This document shows, piece after piece, positions 50,706 to 60,400 of a stretch of DNA of 64,000 nt; the stretch's first letter is position 1; each line of letters opens with the position of its first letter. The notes under the pieces were generated by a model. That model searched no databases, was not told where the DNA came from, and worked only from the letters and a program-made list of their open reading frames with translations. Origin of the DNA: Flectonema sp. DT1601 (taxonomy: Eukaryota; Euglenozoa; Diplonemea; Diplonemida; Diplonemidae); the NCBI GenBank assembly GCA_964019425.1, contig OZ025822.1:372001-436000 (forward strand), given 5' to 3'. The translations under genes were made by a program, and so were the position numbers.

Positions 50706-53121
50706 ATGGGTGATGCAAAACAACCAGAACCCCCAGCTGATGGGGAGGTGGTATGTATTTTAAGATGGTTTCTTTAACTGAGTCACCAATTCAATACAAA
50801 AAAAAAACGAAGAAAAATAAAAAAAATAAAAGGATCGAAGACAACAAGACAAACTAAAGAAACAAGTTCGTCACTTGAGAGGAAATAACCGAAACTATCA
50901 GGAACAGGTATTATTTTATTTTATTTTCTTTTCCCTATTCTTAGCCGTAGAAAGAGAGGCAACCCTTCCATTTGCTGCTCAGTTGAGACTCAGTTGAGAC
51001 CATATCCACGAGTCAGGTGCTCCGGGGTCGGTGACTATCCCGCTCCACCTGCACGGATCCAAGAATCCCCCCCCTGATACTGTCTTCGAGGTCAACACCA
51101 CTAATTAGTTTGTTGTAAATCGATGGCCACTCTTTGGTAGATCTTCTTTTTTTTCGTCCATCACGTGGCTCTCTCATATTTCTCGGGAGGCAATGTGAAG
51201 GCATGTACTTCTTTTGAATTGTCCCTGAATCTTATATGATGCCCATTGTGCTGGGACTAAAGGTTCGAGGCAGAAAACTTCTCCGTTCGTCCTCCGCCTT
51301 TTTTTGTCTCCCAGACGCGGGGGGTTGACTTCGTTTCGTGACTTCTGGTACAACATTCCTACTTCTCACAGTGGAAAACATGAGCGTGCATGTCCACGAA
51401 GGGTTAATAACTCGAATATAAATTATTTAAGGCTTTTAAAACAAAATGAAACAATTAAACAAAACAACACAAATCAGATTCAAAAAGAAATCCGCCGAAT
51501 AGGAATCGAGAAAGAAAACCTCCGAAAAGACAACGAACGACTAAAACAAGAAATCTCATTATTGATGGCTCCGACACTCAGTTGCAGGGATAAGAACCCG
51601 AGAGTAGCAGTCAGAAATAGAGAACTCGAAAGAAAAAAAGAACTCCTGACATCGATTGAACAAAAAATTGACGTCGAAAAGAGAAAATGCCGAGCCAAAC
51701 AAGCCCAGATTGACCACTACCATGAAAAACTAGAAATCGCACGGGGTGATCCAAAAGCTAAATGCAGCAGAGCATCACCAGATTGGGTCCACGATGTTAT
51801 TACAGTAAATGCTACTCAAGAATCCCATACTAAAATAGAACGTCAAGTTCGAGTGTTAGAAAACAGACTTGACTGTGCTCTGGTTAAGTTTAATGAAGCT
51901 CTTCATGTCAACAAACAACTCCGTGAGCAAATAGACAACCTCCGAAGAGAACGCGGCGTATTCGATGCTATTTATAAAAAGCTTGAGAAGGAACTTCAGG
52001 AAAGAAAGAAAGAAATGGCTTTCATAATCGAAGTATCCAACATTGCCTATGAGGAAAAGGATAACGCAATCTCTGATTTAGAACAACTAAAACTCTACGC
52101 AAAGAAAGAAATGGAATCGTTTGAAGAAACATTTAAAGAATTAGACGACATTCTTGAAGAAGATCGAAAGATGAAAGAAGCCATAAGAACAAGGATATTC
52201 GAACGTAAAGAAAAACAACTTGCCGAACCGAAAGGCGGAAAGGAAGAAGCAGCTATAAAGAAACGACTCATGCAGGGTCAAAAACAAAGCACATTAACAT
52301 CATCACCACCAACAGCGACTCATGCACCATCACAGAATGATGGGCAAGTTACTTTGTTAACATACGAAGATGCATTTCAGAAGATACGACAATCGACTCA
52401 TTGCGAAGACATCACCAGACTTGTTTCAACGTTTCTACATTCTGAAGATGATAATTTCTCTTTGTTCAATTATGTTAACGAACTCAATAGTGAGCTTGAT
52501 CAGTTAGAAGAAGAAAAACATCAATACTACAAAAATATTGAAAACACAAAAGGAAACTCTGGCAATCACACTGACGTACAAAGACAAAATATGCTCAAAC
52601 AACTCGAGACTAATCTAAAGGAAGCAGAAGGACAAAGTTACAAATACAGAGAGACGCTGGCATCAACACAGAAAGTATTGGATGAAGTGATGGCGCTTGT
52701 TGAAGTAGTGTTTGCTAAAATGGATTGTCCAATTGATAAAATAGTTGGTCAGTGCGGGTTATCTGAGAGGGGAACACCCGTTGGTCCAAACCCAAGCAAC
52801 CTACTTCTCTACCTGGCTGCTATTGAGCTTAGAACTGATGAGTACCTACGAGCTTGGCACAAACAAGAAAGTACTCCATACGTAGGAAGTATTCTAAGAG
52901 GTCCAACAAAGCCATTCGGTCAAACACAAATTCAAATCGATATTCCGTCAACAGGTGACGACTACAACGATGATGAAGATGATGATGAAGGAACTCACGT
53001 TATGTCACGAGAAGAGTTGGTTGAAAAATCATTAAAACGTATAAAGCTTCAGCAAGTCCAGGCAGAGAAGGGAAAATACGCCAACAAATGGGGCAAGTCT
53101 AAACAAGCAGCCAAAAAGTAA
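50706..53121 (+). CDS. Outer dynein arm docking complex coiled-coil protein (DC2/ODAD1-CCDC63 family), three exons
   Basis: Exon 1 is 50706-50750, exon 2 is 50833-50907 and exon 3 is 51478-53121. All are in phase 0 and give 587 residues. Intron 1 is 82 bases (GTATGT...AAAAG). Intron 2 is 570 bases (GTATTA...AAATCAG) and contains a GC-richer insert. Residues follow the family: KKQVRHLRGNNRNYQEQ in exon 2 joined to IQKEIRRIGIEKENLRKDN, then RQVRVLENRLDCALVKFNEAL, LREQIDNLRRERGVFDAIYK and KLEKELQERKKEMAFIIEVSN, the most conserved stretch of DC2/CCDC63/ODAD1. The protein anchors outer dynein arms to doublet microtubules, so the organism makes motile flagella. Exon 3's frame extends upstream into the intron, but that part is not family-like. 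The tail is acidic and then Lys-rich. Confidence 0.9.
50945..51400. other. GC-richer insert inside intron 2 of the docking-complex gene
   Basis: This stretch is much richer in G and C than any other intron or spacer here, and it has few homopolymers. It contains TCAGTTGAGACTCAGTTGAGA (a direct repeat of TCAGTTGAGA-C type) near 50980. Short open frames exist on the minus strand, but none shows a domain I know. It may be an inserted mobile sequence, an rRNA- or RNA-derived piece, or foreign DNA. I could not identify it. Confidence 0.45.
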
Positions 53122-53304
53122 TTTGAAATCCTCGATAGAGTTTCACTCCCCTCTCCCCTCACACTGTTTAATCCACATTCCAACTCCTCCTGCAAAGGAG
53201 GTTTTCTTTTCTGTTTCTGGTTATTGAAAGTTGCGTATTGATGAACCGCGTTGTGTAATCGTTTTAAAAAACTCTTTCCCCCCTCCCATAAATTAGACAA
53301 ACAA

Positions 53305-54426
53305 ATGTCATTCACCATTCACGTTAAGTTATTAAGTGATGAAGTCATCACCAGAGACATTGATATTGAAAAAACAACATTAAAAACATTGAAAAGTACC
53401 TTCGACATGAAGGAAAAGTACTTCGATTTAGTCCTAGCAGGTGAGATTATAACCGATGCAAAGCAACTGTTTCCTGATGCCGAAGTTGAGGTTTGTCCTA
53501 CAGATTGGTTTGAAGTAAGAAAATCAATTGCCTTCACGGGTACTGCTTATTGGGAATACGGCAGCGCTTGTAGTGACAAGTCAAAAGAAAAGTACTACTC
53601 GTGTGAGTTTCCAGCTCCAAAGGACGTGTCAATAAATATGATGCCATTTGTTTTTGATGAAAAAGAGAGTCTTCCAGAAGAATACCACCAGTACTGGCCA
53701 ATGATAGAAAAATATGGAAATGATGTCTCCTCTTCAGGCAGCATATGCTACCTAACAATCCAAGAATCAATGGTTCTAGCGAACACATCCCAAAGACGAC
53801 CAGGACTTCATATAGAAACACCTGGATGCGTTGATAATCTACCCCCTAAATTTAGACTTGGTATGGGACAGAATTCAGTCTTACATTGGGGAAATGTTTA
53901 CATGGAAATGCATTGCAAGGGAGGTATCATAATGGCCTCAACTGAACCTGAGTCATGCAAACTTTACAATGTCAGAATAAAGAATAAAAGATTAACAGAA
54001 AAAGGTTTTATTGGTCCTCATGGTGACGTGTCTCATATGAAAAGTTTGATTGAAAAAGGATGTCAGCTACGTGATGAATATTTTTCTGAACATTACGAAG
54101 ATGAAGGAGAATTTGGTTGGAATGGAGAAAAGTGGAATACGTGGAGAAATCCAAATATTACCACAATGAAAGCAAATACAATGTACTGGATAACGGATCG
54201 CACTCCCCACGAATCACTTCCTTTAAAAGAGGACACGTATAGACAGTATTTTCGGATGGTTACCGAAGATATTTCTGTTTGGTTCGCAGATCACTCAACG
54301 GCAAACCCTCTCGGGACTGTTCCTCCGTCAGACGTGACTATATTACGGGGAAATAAATTTGATAACATTAGTGAGTCGATTCAAATGCAAAAACAATCAG
54401 ATGAAGAATGGTATGATTCTGATTAG
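53305..54426 (+). CDS. Ubiquitin-like N-terminus with oxygenase-like domain (tentative)
   Basis: From the ATG at 53305 the protein has 373 residues. The preceding AAATTAG at 53296 argues against the in-frame start at 53251. Residues about 1-70 (FTIHVKLLSDEVITRDIDIE, TTLKTLKSTF, FDLVLAGEIITDAKQLFPD) look ubiquitin-like. Residues about 75-350 form an unusual domain with RPGLHIETPG, VLHWGNVYMEMHCKGGIIMAS, TDRTPHESLP and YRQYFRMVTEDISVWFADHS. The ordered His-x-Glu, His and Arg are reminiscent of Fe(II)/2-oxoglutarate oxygenases of the PhyH type, but the first motif is HIE rather than HxD, so this is tentative. A short acidic tail (SDEEWYDSD) ends it. No family name can be given. Confidence 0.7.
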   Translation: MSFTIHVKLLSDEVITRDIDIEKTTLKTLKSTFDMKEKYFDLVLAGEIITDAKQLFPDAEVEVCPTDWFEVRKSIAFTGTAYWEYGSACSDKSKEKYYSCEFPAPKDVSINMMPFVFDEKESLPEEYHQYWPMIEKYGNDVSSSGSICYLTIQESMVLANTSQRRPGLHIETPGCVDNLPPKFRLGMGQNSVLHWGNVYMEMHCKGGIIMASTEPESCKLYNVRIKNKRLTEKGFIGPHGDVSHMKSLIEKGCQLRDEYFSEHYEDEGEFGWNGEKWNTWRNPNITTMKANTMYWITDRTPHESLPLKEDTYRQYFRMVTEDISVWFADHSTANPLGTVPPSDVTILRGNKFDNISESIQMQKQSDEEWYDSD

Positions 54427-54538
54427 TTTACGCAAATCATCCATCTTGAACTTCTATTAAGCCCCTCCGTTGATCGCTTTTTTCTATCCCAAAAAGTGTA
54501 CTAACGTGGCTGCAATGCATTTTTTTTTTTTTTTTTTT

Positions 54539-54695
54539 GCATTTAACAAGTATTGTAAGAACGAAAAAGAATGTTGGCAGCACACGTAAACCTCCTTTAG
54601 CTTTATCAGTTTAAGTCGGTTCACGGTTTCGTGCACAAACAAAAAATCACAGTGTTATATCATTATTTTCTGTATAGTTGAAGTTAAAGCCAATT
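54539..54695. repeat. Dispersed repeat family B, copy 2
   Basis: GCATTTAACAAGTATTGTAA, AGCACACGTAAACCTCCTTT, AGCTTTATCAGTTTAAGTCG and TTCTGTATAGTTGAAG appear in order after a T18 run. Copy 3 starts 172 bases downstream with the same order, so these two form a tandem pair. The similarity to copy 1 (13201) covers the first 100 bases. Confidence 0.85.
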
Positions 54696-54710
54696 CTTTT
54701 TTTTTTTTTT

Positions 54711-54869
54711 GCATTTAACAAGTATTATAAAAGTGAAAAAGAATGTTGGGCAGCACACGTAAACCTCCTTTAGCTTTATCAGTTAAAGTCGGTTCGTTTC
54801 GCAACGCGAACAATACATAAATAGTGTTATATTACTATTTTCTGTATAGTATAAGGTGAAGCCAATTTT
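54711..54869. repeat. Dispersed repeat family B, copy 3
   Basis: This is the tandem partner of copy 2: GCATTTAACAAGTATTATAA, AGCACACGTAAACCTCCTTT, TTTATCAGTTAAAGTCGG and TTTTCTGTATAGTATAAGG. The GGTTCACGG / GTGCAC part of copy 2 is rearranged to GGTTCGTTTCGCAACGCGAAC here. Confidence 0.85.
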
Positions 54870-55008
54870 TTAAAATTCTTTCTTCGGATTCGAAAAAAAA
54901 CGTTACACCCGAAAAAGTCTGAACCTGTTTTTTTTTTTCGTTAAAAAAACAAACAAAACAAAAAAAAACACTCATTTTCCACTTCAGTTTTACATATTTA
55001 CTATAACA

Positions 55009-56888
55009 ATGGGTGTCCACCACGATCTGATAACAAGTGAAATGTGGGAACGTAGTGTCGCATGGGCTGCAACTAACGGTCTAACCATGGCGAGAACTGG
55101 AGGAGCGAAAGATGAGTTCACTCCTTGTCCTTTTATGGCAGTACCGACAAGTTTTCCTGAACACTTATTTACAAAAGTTCGTGACATGGAACCAGTGTTC
55201 AATAAACTAATTGACAGTGTCTCACGAGACACAAAGTTTATGGTTGAGGAACTGCAAGCAACTGCTGATGCTGATTCCTTTACTGGTGAGTTGTTAAAAA
55301 TATATAAAAAAGTGTACGTTGATTCCACTCCAACACAGAGCTTAATGCTTGGGATTCACCGCGCAGACTATATGATTAATGCTGGTGATCGTGATCAAAA
55401 AGATTGGGAAATTAGTCAAATTGAAATCAACACGATTTCTTCTGCTTTTGCTGGTCTTTCCCCGCTGGTTAACAAATTGCATAGGTATCTTTCTGCGAGG
55501 GAAAAACTTGGAATTCCTGATGAAAAAATACCTGTATCAACTTCCTGTGATGACATACCAGAGGGAATCCACACGGCGTTTTCAATTGTTCAAAAAGGTC
55601 TTAAAAAAGATGATAAACTCGAAGATGTGGTTCTCGTAGTTGAGCAAGTCGGTGAACGCAATACGTCTGATCAACGACACTTAGAACAGGTTTTATTTTC
55701 AAAGTATGGTGTTCCTTGTATCCGTCGTTCTCTGCAAGAAATTTCTAAAATTGGAAAATTATCAGACGAAAATTTGATTCTATCCGACAAGTATCGTTGT
55801 ATTGTTGTTTATTTCAGAGCTGGTTATACTCCTAACGATTACCCTGAACAGTCATGTTGGGATGCTAGATTGTTAGTTGAAAAATCAACTGCCGTTAAGT
55901 GCCCTTCTATTCCATATCACTTGACTGGCGCTAAGAAAGTTCAGCAGCTTCTTTGCAGTGAAGAGATTTTGTCTAAATATTTAACAAAAGAAGAAGTGTC
56001 GAGTGTGTTAACTGTTTTTGCTCCGATGAGTGGACTAGAAGATGAACCGGCTCAAAATAAAATAATTTCTGAAGCTATTTCGAATCCGTCTGATTGGGTT
56101 CTGAAGCCTCAGCGAGAGGGAGGAGGTAACCTTCTACATTCTGACCAAATGGTTGAAATTCTTAAAACATTGACACCTCTTCAAAGAGGTGAGTATATTT
56201 TAATGAAAAAAATTCGACCACCACCATCCAAATCAGCCGTTGTACGAGATGACAACCTTATCACCGACAGTTTTATATCTGAACTTGGTATCTATGGTCT
56301 ATTTGTTGGCAACGGTGACGAAGCCTTTGTGAATAAGGTATGTATCAATTTTTTTTTTTTTTTTTTTTTGTTATTTCATTTTTTTGAGATAGAATTCCAG
56401 CAGACAAAGAAAAGTAAAAGAACTGTACTAGCATGACATCAGAAAAAATCCATAAACGCAATTCACTCTTCACCGATCTCGGAATAAGCACTACATCCTC
56501 TGGTGCCAACCTGCCATTGTTGGTCTGATTAATAACTCTCCTCGCATGTTTAACAGCAAACCAATATCGACCTGGAGAAACAGCGCTTCGGCGAAAAAAA
56601 AAAAAAAAAATGAAGGATAATTCTAACAAAAAATAGCAGTTTTTCTCCTCCCTCTATTTTTTAACCCTTCCCCCACATTATTATTTTTTTCGTTTTTTTT
56701 TTTTCTTCTTTTTTTTTTTTTTCTTGCAACGTTAAGGCATTGATTCTACAGCATATGAATACTGAAAAAAAAAAAAAAACAAAAAAAAACAGGCTGCTGG
56801 TCATTTGTTACGCTCAAAACCAGAACACCAGGAAGATGGAGGAGTTGCCTCTGGGGTTGCTGCTCTTGATTCTATTGTTTTCATGTAG
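55009..56888 (+). CDS. GSS: Glutathione synthetase, two exons
   Basis: Exon 1 is 55009-56337 (443 codons). A 455-base intron (56338-56792; GTATGT...AAAACAG) is followed by exon 2 at 56793-56888, which supplies AAGHLLRSKPEHQEDGGVAS, GVAALDSIVFM. The total of 474 residues equals the usual eukaryotic length. Key blocks are EISQIEINTISSAF near the N-terminal third, VLKPQREGGGNLLHSDQMV (the ATP-grasp glycine-rich region), YILMKKIRPPP and the C-terminal GGVASGVA loop. The enzyme joins glycine to gamma-glutamylcysteine using ATP, the last step of glutathione synthesis in the cytosol. The intron contains a family-C repeat on the opposite strand. The acceptor CCACTTCAG lies 21 bases before the start. 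Confidence 0.95.
56386..56593 (-). repeat. Dispersed repeat family C, long copy
   Basis: Read on the minus strand it begins CGCCGAAGCG after a T run and ends in the block ATGCTAGTACAGTTCTTTTA...TGCTGGAATTCTATCT that is identical in the 33203-33281 copy. It lies within the glutathione synthetase intron and is antisense to the gene. The 130 bases unique to this copy are GC-richer. I could not classify it. Confidence 0.8.
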
Positions 56889-57241
56889 TTCTATAACATT
56901 ATTATGTTATTGATAAGCCTAACCACAATAGGGAGACTAACCTCCAATTTATTTCGTAAAAACAGCTATTTGTGTAAGATTCACTCCTGATGTGTATATT
57001 CAAGGGATGGCTAGTCACATAAGACTTTGGCTTTGTCCCAAATATATATGGGGATTTTAAAAAAAAACAGATGCTTAAACAGGTGTTTCCTACATTCTTT
57101 TTTTAAAAAAAGTTGGATCTTTACACGGGGTCAGATTAAATAAAAAAGAAGGTTGCTTGCTAGCGTTTATATTTTTGGTTTTCGAAATGTGGAAATTTTT
57201 TTTTTTGTTGCAGGTTTTAGTGTTGGGGTGTTTGGTCCTGC

Positions 57242-57273
<32 letters not shown>

Positions 57274-57497
57274 CTCCGCCGTAGTCCTTTCACACTACAA
57301 ATTTCTAAGTAGTTTTTGACATTAGTTTCTTAAAGTATTTTATTTCTTAAGATAGTTTTCTGAAGAACTTAAAAAATGTTGAATCCAATCTAATTATGGA
57401 TACCGGTTAAACCTGCTGATGCAACTCTCAACTTTTTAACATAATTAATACTCGTTGTGACTCACATAATAAAATATTATTAATCTATCAAAGTCAA
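56889..57497. other. Spacer
   Basis: No gene is seen. T runs occur near 57188 and 57246-57273. A weak acceptor-like TCAAAG ends at 57493, just before the next ATG at 57498. No strong YAG is closer than this, so the start of the next gene is less certain than most. Confidence 0.55.
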
Positions 57498-60400
57498 ATG
57501 CAACAAGATGATGAGGACGAGGATGAGAAATGTTCTCTGTGTGGGTTCAAGAAGTCAATTGTTGAAGTGTGTCCGAAGACGTTTAAGAAGCACACGAGTA
57601 GCGAAACCAAACAATCAGAGAGAGCAACCACAGCTAGTGGCTCAGATGAAAAGTGTGAGTTGTGTGGGTTCAAGAAATCAATAGTAGAGGTCTGTCCCAA
57701 AACATTCAAACCTCACGCCACATCAGCAACAGCCGAGGAAAGCAAACAACCAGACTCGCAGGCTGCTGAGCAAGCCGTCTCCACTTCTGATGAAAAGTGT
57801 GAACTGTGCGGATTCAAGAAGTCGATTGTTGAAGTCTGTCCCAAAACATTCAAACCTCACGTTGCAGTAAAGAAGCCGCCGACAGATACGGAAACTGCCT
57901 TACCGACAGAGAGTACTTCTGATGAAAAGTGTGAGCTGTGCGGCTTTAAGAAATCAGTTGTGGAGGTCTGTCCCAAAACATTCAAACCTCACGTCACATC
58001 ATCAGCCGAAGAAAGCAATCGGCCAACCACACAACCGACAGACGGTGGCTCAGATGAAAAGTGTGAGTTGTGCGGCTTTAAGAAGTCAGTTGTGGAGGTC
58101 TGTCCCAAAACATTCAAACCTCACGTCACATCAGCAACGGTTGAGGAAAGCAAACAACCAGACTCGCAGGCTGCTGAGCAAACCGACTCCACTTCTGATG
58201 AAAAGTGTGAACTGTGCGGATTCAAGAAGTCGGTTGTTGAAGTCTGCCCCAAAACATTCAAACCTCACGTTGCAGTAAAGAAGCCGCCGGCAGATACGGA
58301 AACTGCCCTACCGACAGAGAGCACTTCTGATGAAAAGTGTGAGCTGTGCGGCTTTAAGAAATCAGTTGTGGAGGTCTGCCCTAAGACATTCAAACCACAC
58401 GTCACGCTGACAGAAGTCGAGGAAAGTGAGCAGCCAACCACGCAAACAGACAGTACTTCTGATGAAAAGTGTGAACTGTGCGGCTTTAAGAAGTCAGTTG
58501 TGGAAGTCTGCCCCAAAACATTCAAACCTCACGTCATATCATCAAAGGTTAAAGAAAGTAAGGAATCGTCAGCTGAAATATGTCAACTGTGCGGACTAAA
58601 GAAGTTAATTGTTGAGGTCTGCCCGAAAACATTTAAACCCCACGAGTCGGTACTTTCTTCCTCTTCACAAGAATGTGATGAGGAAGATGAAGACGAGGAA
58701 GAACCTTCCTGTCAAAAGTGTGGGTTTTCAATAAGTATGACTGATATCTGTCCTGAAACTAATTTACCACATGAAAAAGACATCAAACAAACTGCCGTTC
58801 CTTCTCACGAAAGTAGTGATAGCAGTGAAGAGGAAGAAGAAGAACCGTCGTGCACAAAGTGTGGGTTTTCACTAAGTATGACTGATATTTGTCCTGAAAC
58901 TAACTTACCACATGAAAAAACTACTGCTACGACTGCAGCTGAAGCAACTGTATCGGACTCTGAAGAGGAAGAAGAAGAGCCATCCTGTGACAAGTGTGGC
59001 TTCTCTATGAGCATGACCGATATTTGTCCAGAAACTAACTTACCACATAATCGAGACCCAGTTCCAAATACGAATCCTAGTGAGGAAGTTAAAGACACAG
59101 ACATAGAACCAACGCCTACTACTGATGGTAAATGTAATCTGTGTGGCTTCACTGTTACTGTGGTGGAGACTTGTCCAAAGACGCTTAAACCTCATATTCT
59201 TCCGAAAGCTGCAGCTGCAGTAGACGGAAAGTGTGGTTTGTGTGGATTCACTTTAGCGATAGTAGAAGTCTGTCCTAAAACTTTAAAACCTCATATCGTA
59301 CCTGAACAGAAGAAATCGAATGATGGGAAGTGTGGTTTGTGTGGATTTAACTTAGCCGTCGTGGAGATCTGTCCCTCGACACTGAAACCGCATGTGTCAC
59401 CAACACCAACACCGACTACTGACGGGAAGTGTAATTTATGTGGTTTTACTGTGTCTATAATTGAAGTATGTCCTAAGACGCTACAACCACATGTACTTCC
59501 TCAGCAACCTCCTGCAGAACCTGGTAAGTGTGGACTCTGTGGGTTTACTTTGACAATTGTTGAGATCTGTCCAAAAACACTGAAACCACACATTTCGTCT
59601 GATTCTGTACCTGAAATTGAAGAGATGTGTCGAGCATGTGGACTTTCAAAAACAAAAATAGAAACATGTCCTGAGACAAGCATCCCTCACAACAGAGAAG
59701 TAGCAAGCAGGAGTAGAAGTAGCTCTGGGTCATCTTTAGATGGTCCTGTTTGTGGAAAGTGTGAATATTTAATAAAAGAGAAGGATACTTGTCCGATAAC
59801 TGACGAGCCTCATATTTTAAAGGAAAGTGATATCGATTTGACAGTTAGAGTAGTTCCACCATCTCCTGCTGACACTAGTTTTGATGACGTACCAAAATCA
59901 AATGTTCAAACTGTAGTAATGAGAATTGATACAAATCCTTGGGAGAGAATCAGGTCACAACTTAATAGTATTCAGGACAAGGCAAAGCGTGCTTCATGGA
60001 AACAAAGTTCACCAGTGGCAACCGCAGCTTGGAAACAGAAATTAAAAAATCAAATCAGATCAAGAGAACCAACACCAGGTCTTTGGTCGAACATTCCAAA
60101 ATCAACTTCGAAGTTAGAATCTGATTCGAGAGCGACTTCACCAGCGTCGATGCAACTGAGTGCGGACAGTGCTTTTAGTGACATATCTGATGGGCATACT
60201 GAGGAACCTATACCAGATCGTGTGAGTATGACGGAAGAAGACTTAGCCGACGAACTTATCGCGATAGACAACAGCGGGTATATTAATAAGATACACAATC
60301 CAGTAGTAGAAACACCTGTTTTAGCTGAAGAAGCACCATCCGTTGGAATGTCCGTCGCAGAGAATGACACTGACAGTAATGCTTCACAAATGTCTGTTAA

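Larger units (their letters stand above)
54427..55008. other. Spacer with tandem family-B repeats
   Basis: Two family-B copies (54539-54695 and 54711-54869) fill most of it. The acceptor TTCCACTTCAG ends at 54987, 21 bases before the next ATG. Confidence 0.65.

Noticed and set aside
51304-51477. Upstream extension of docking-complex exon 3
   Set aside because: It does not begin with ATG, is unlike the family, and joining exon 2 at 51478 restores phase 0 and family sequence.
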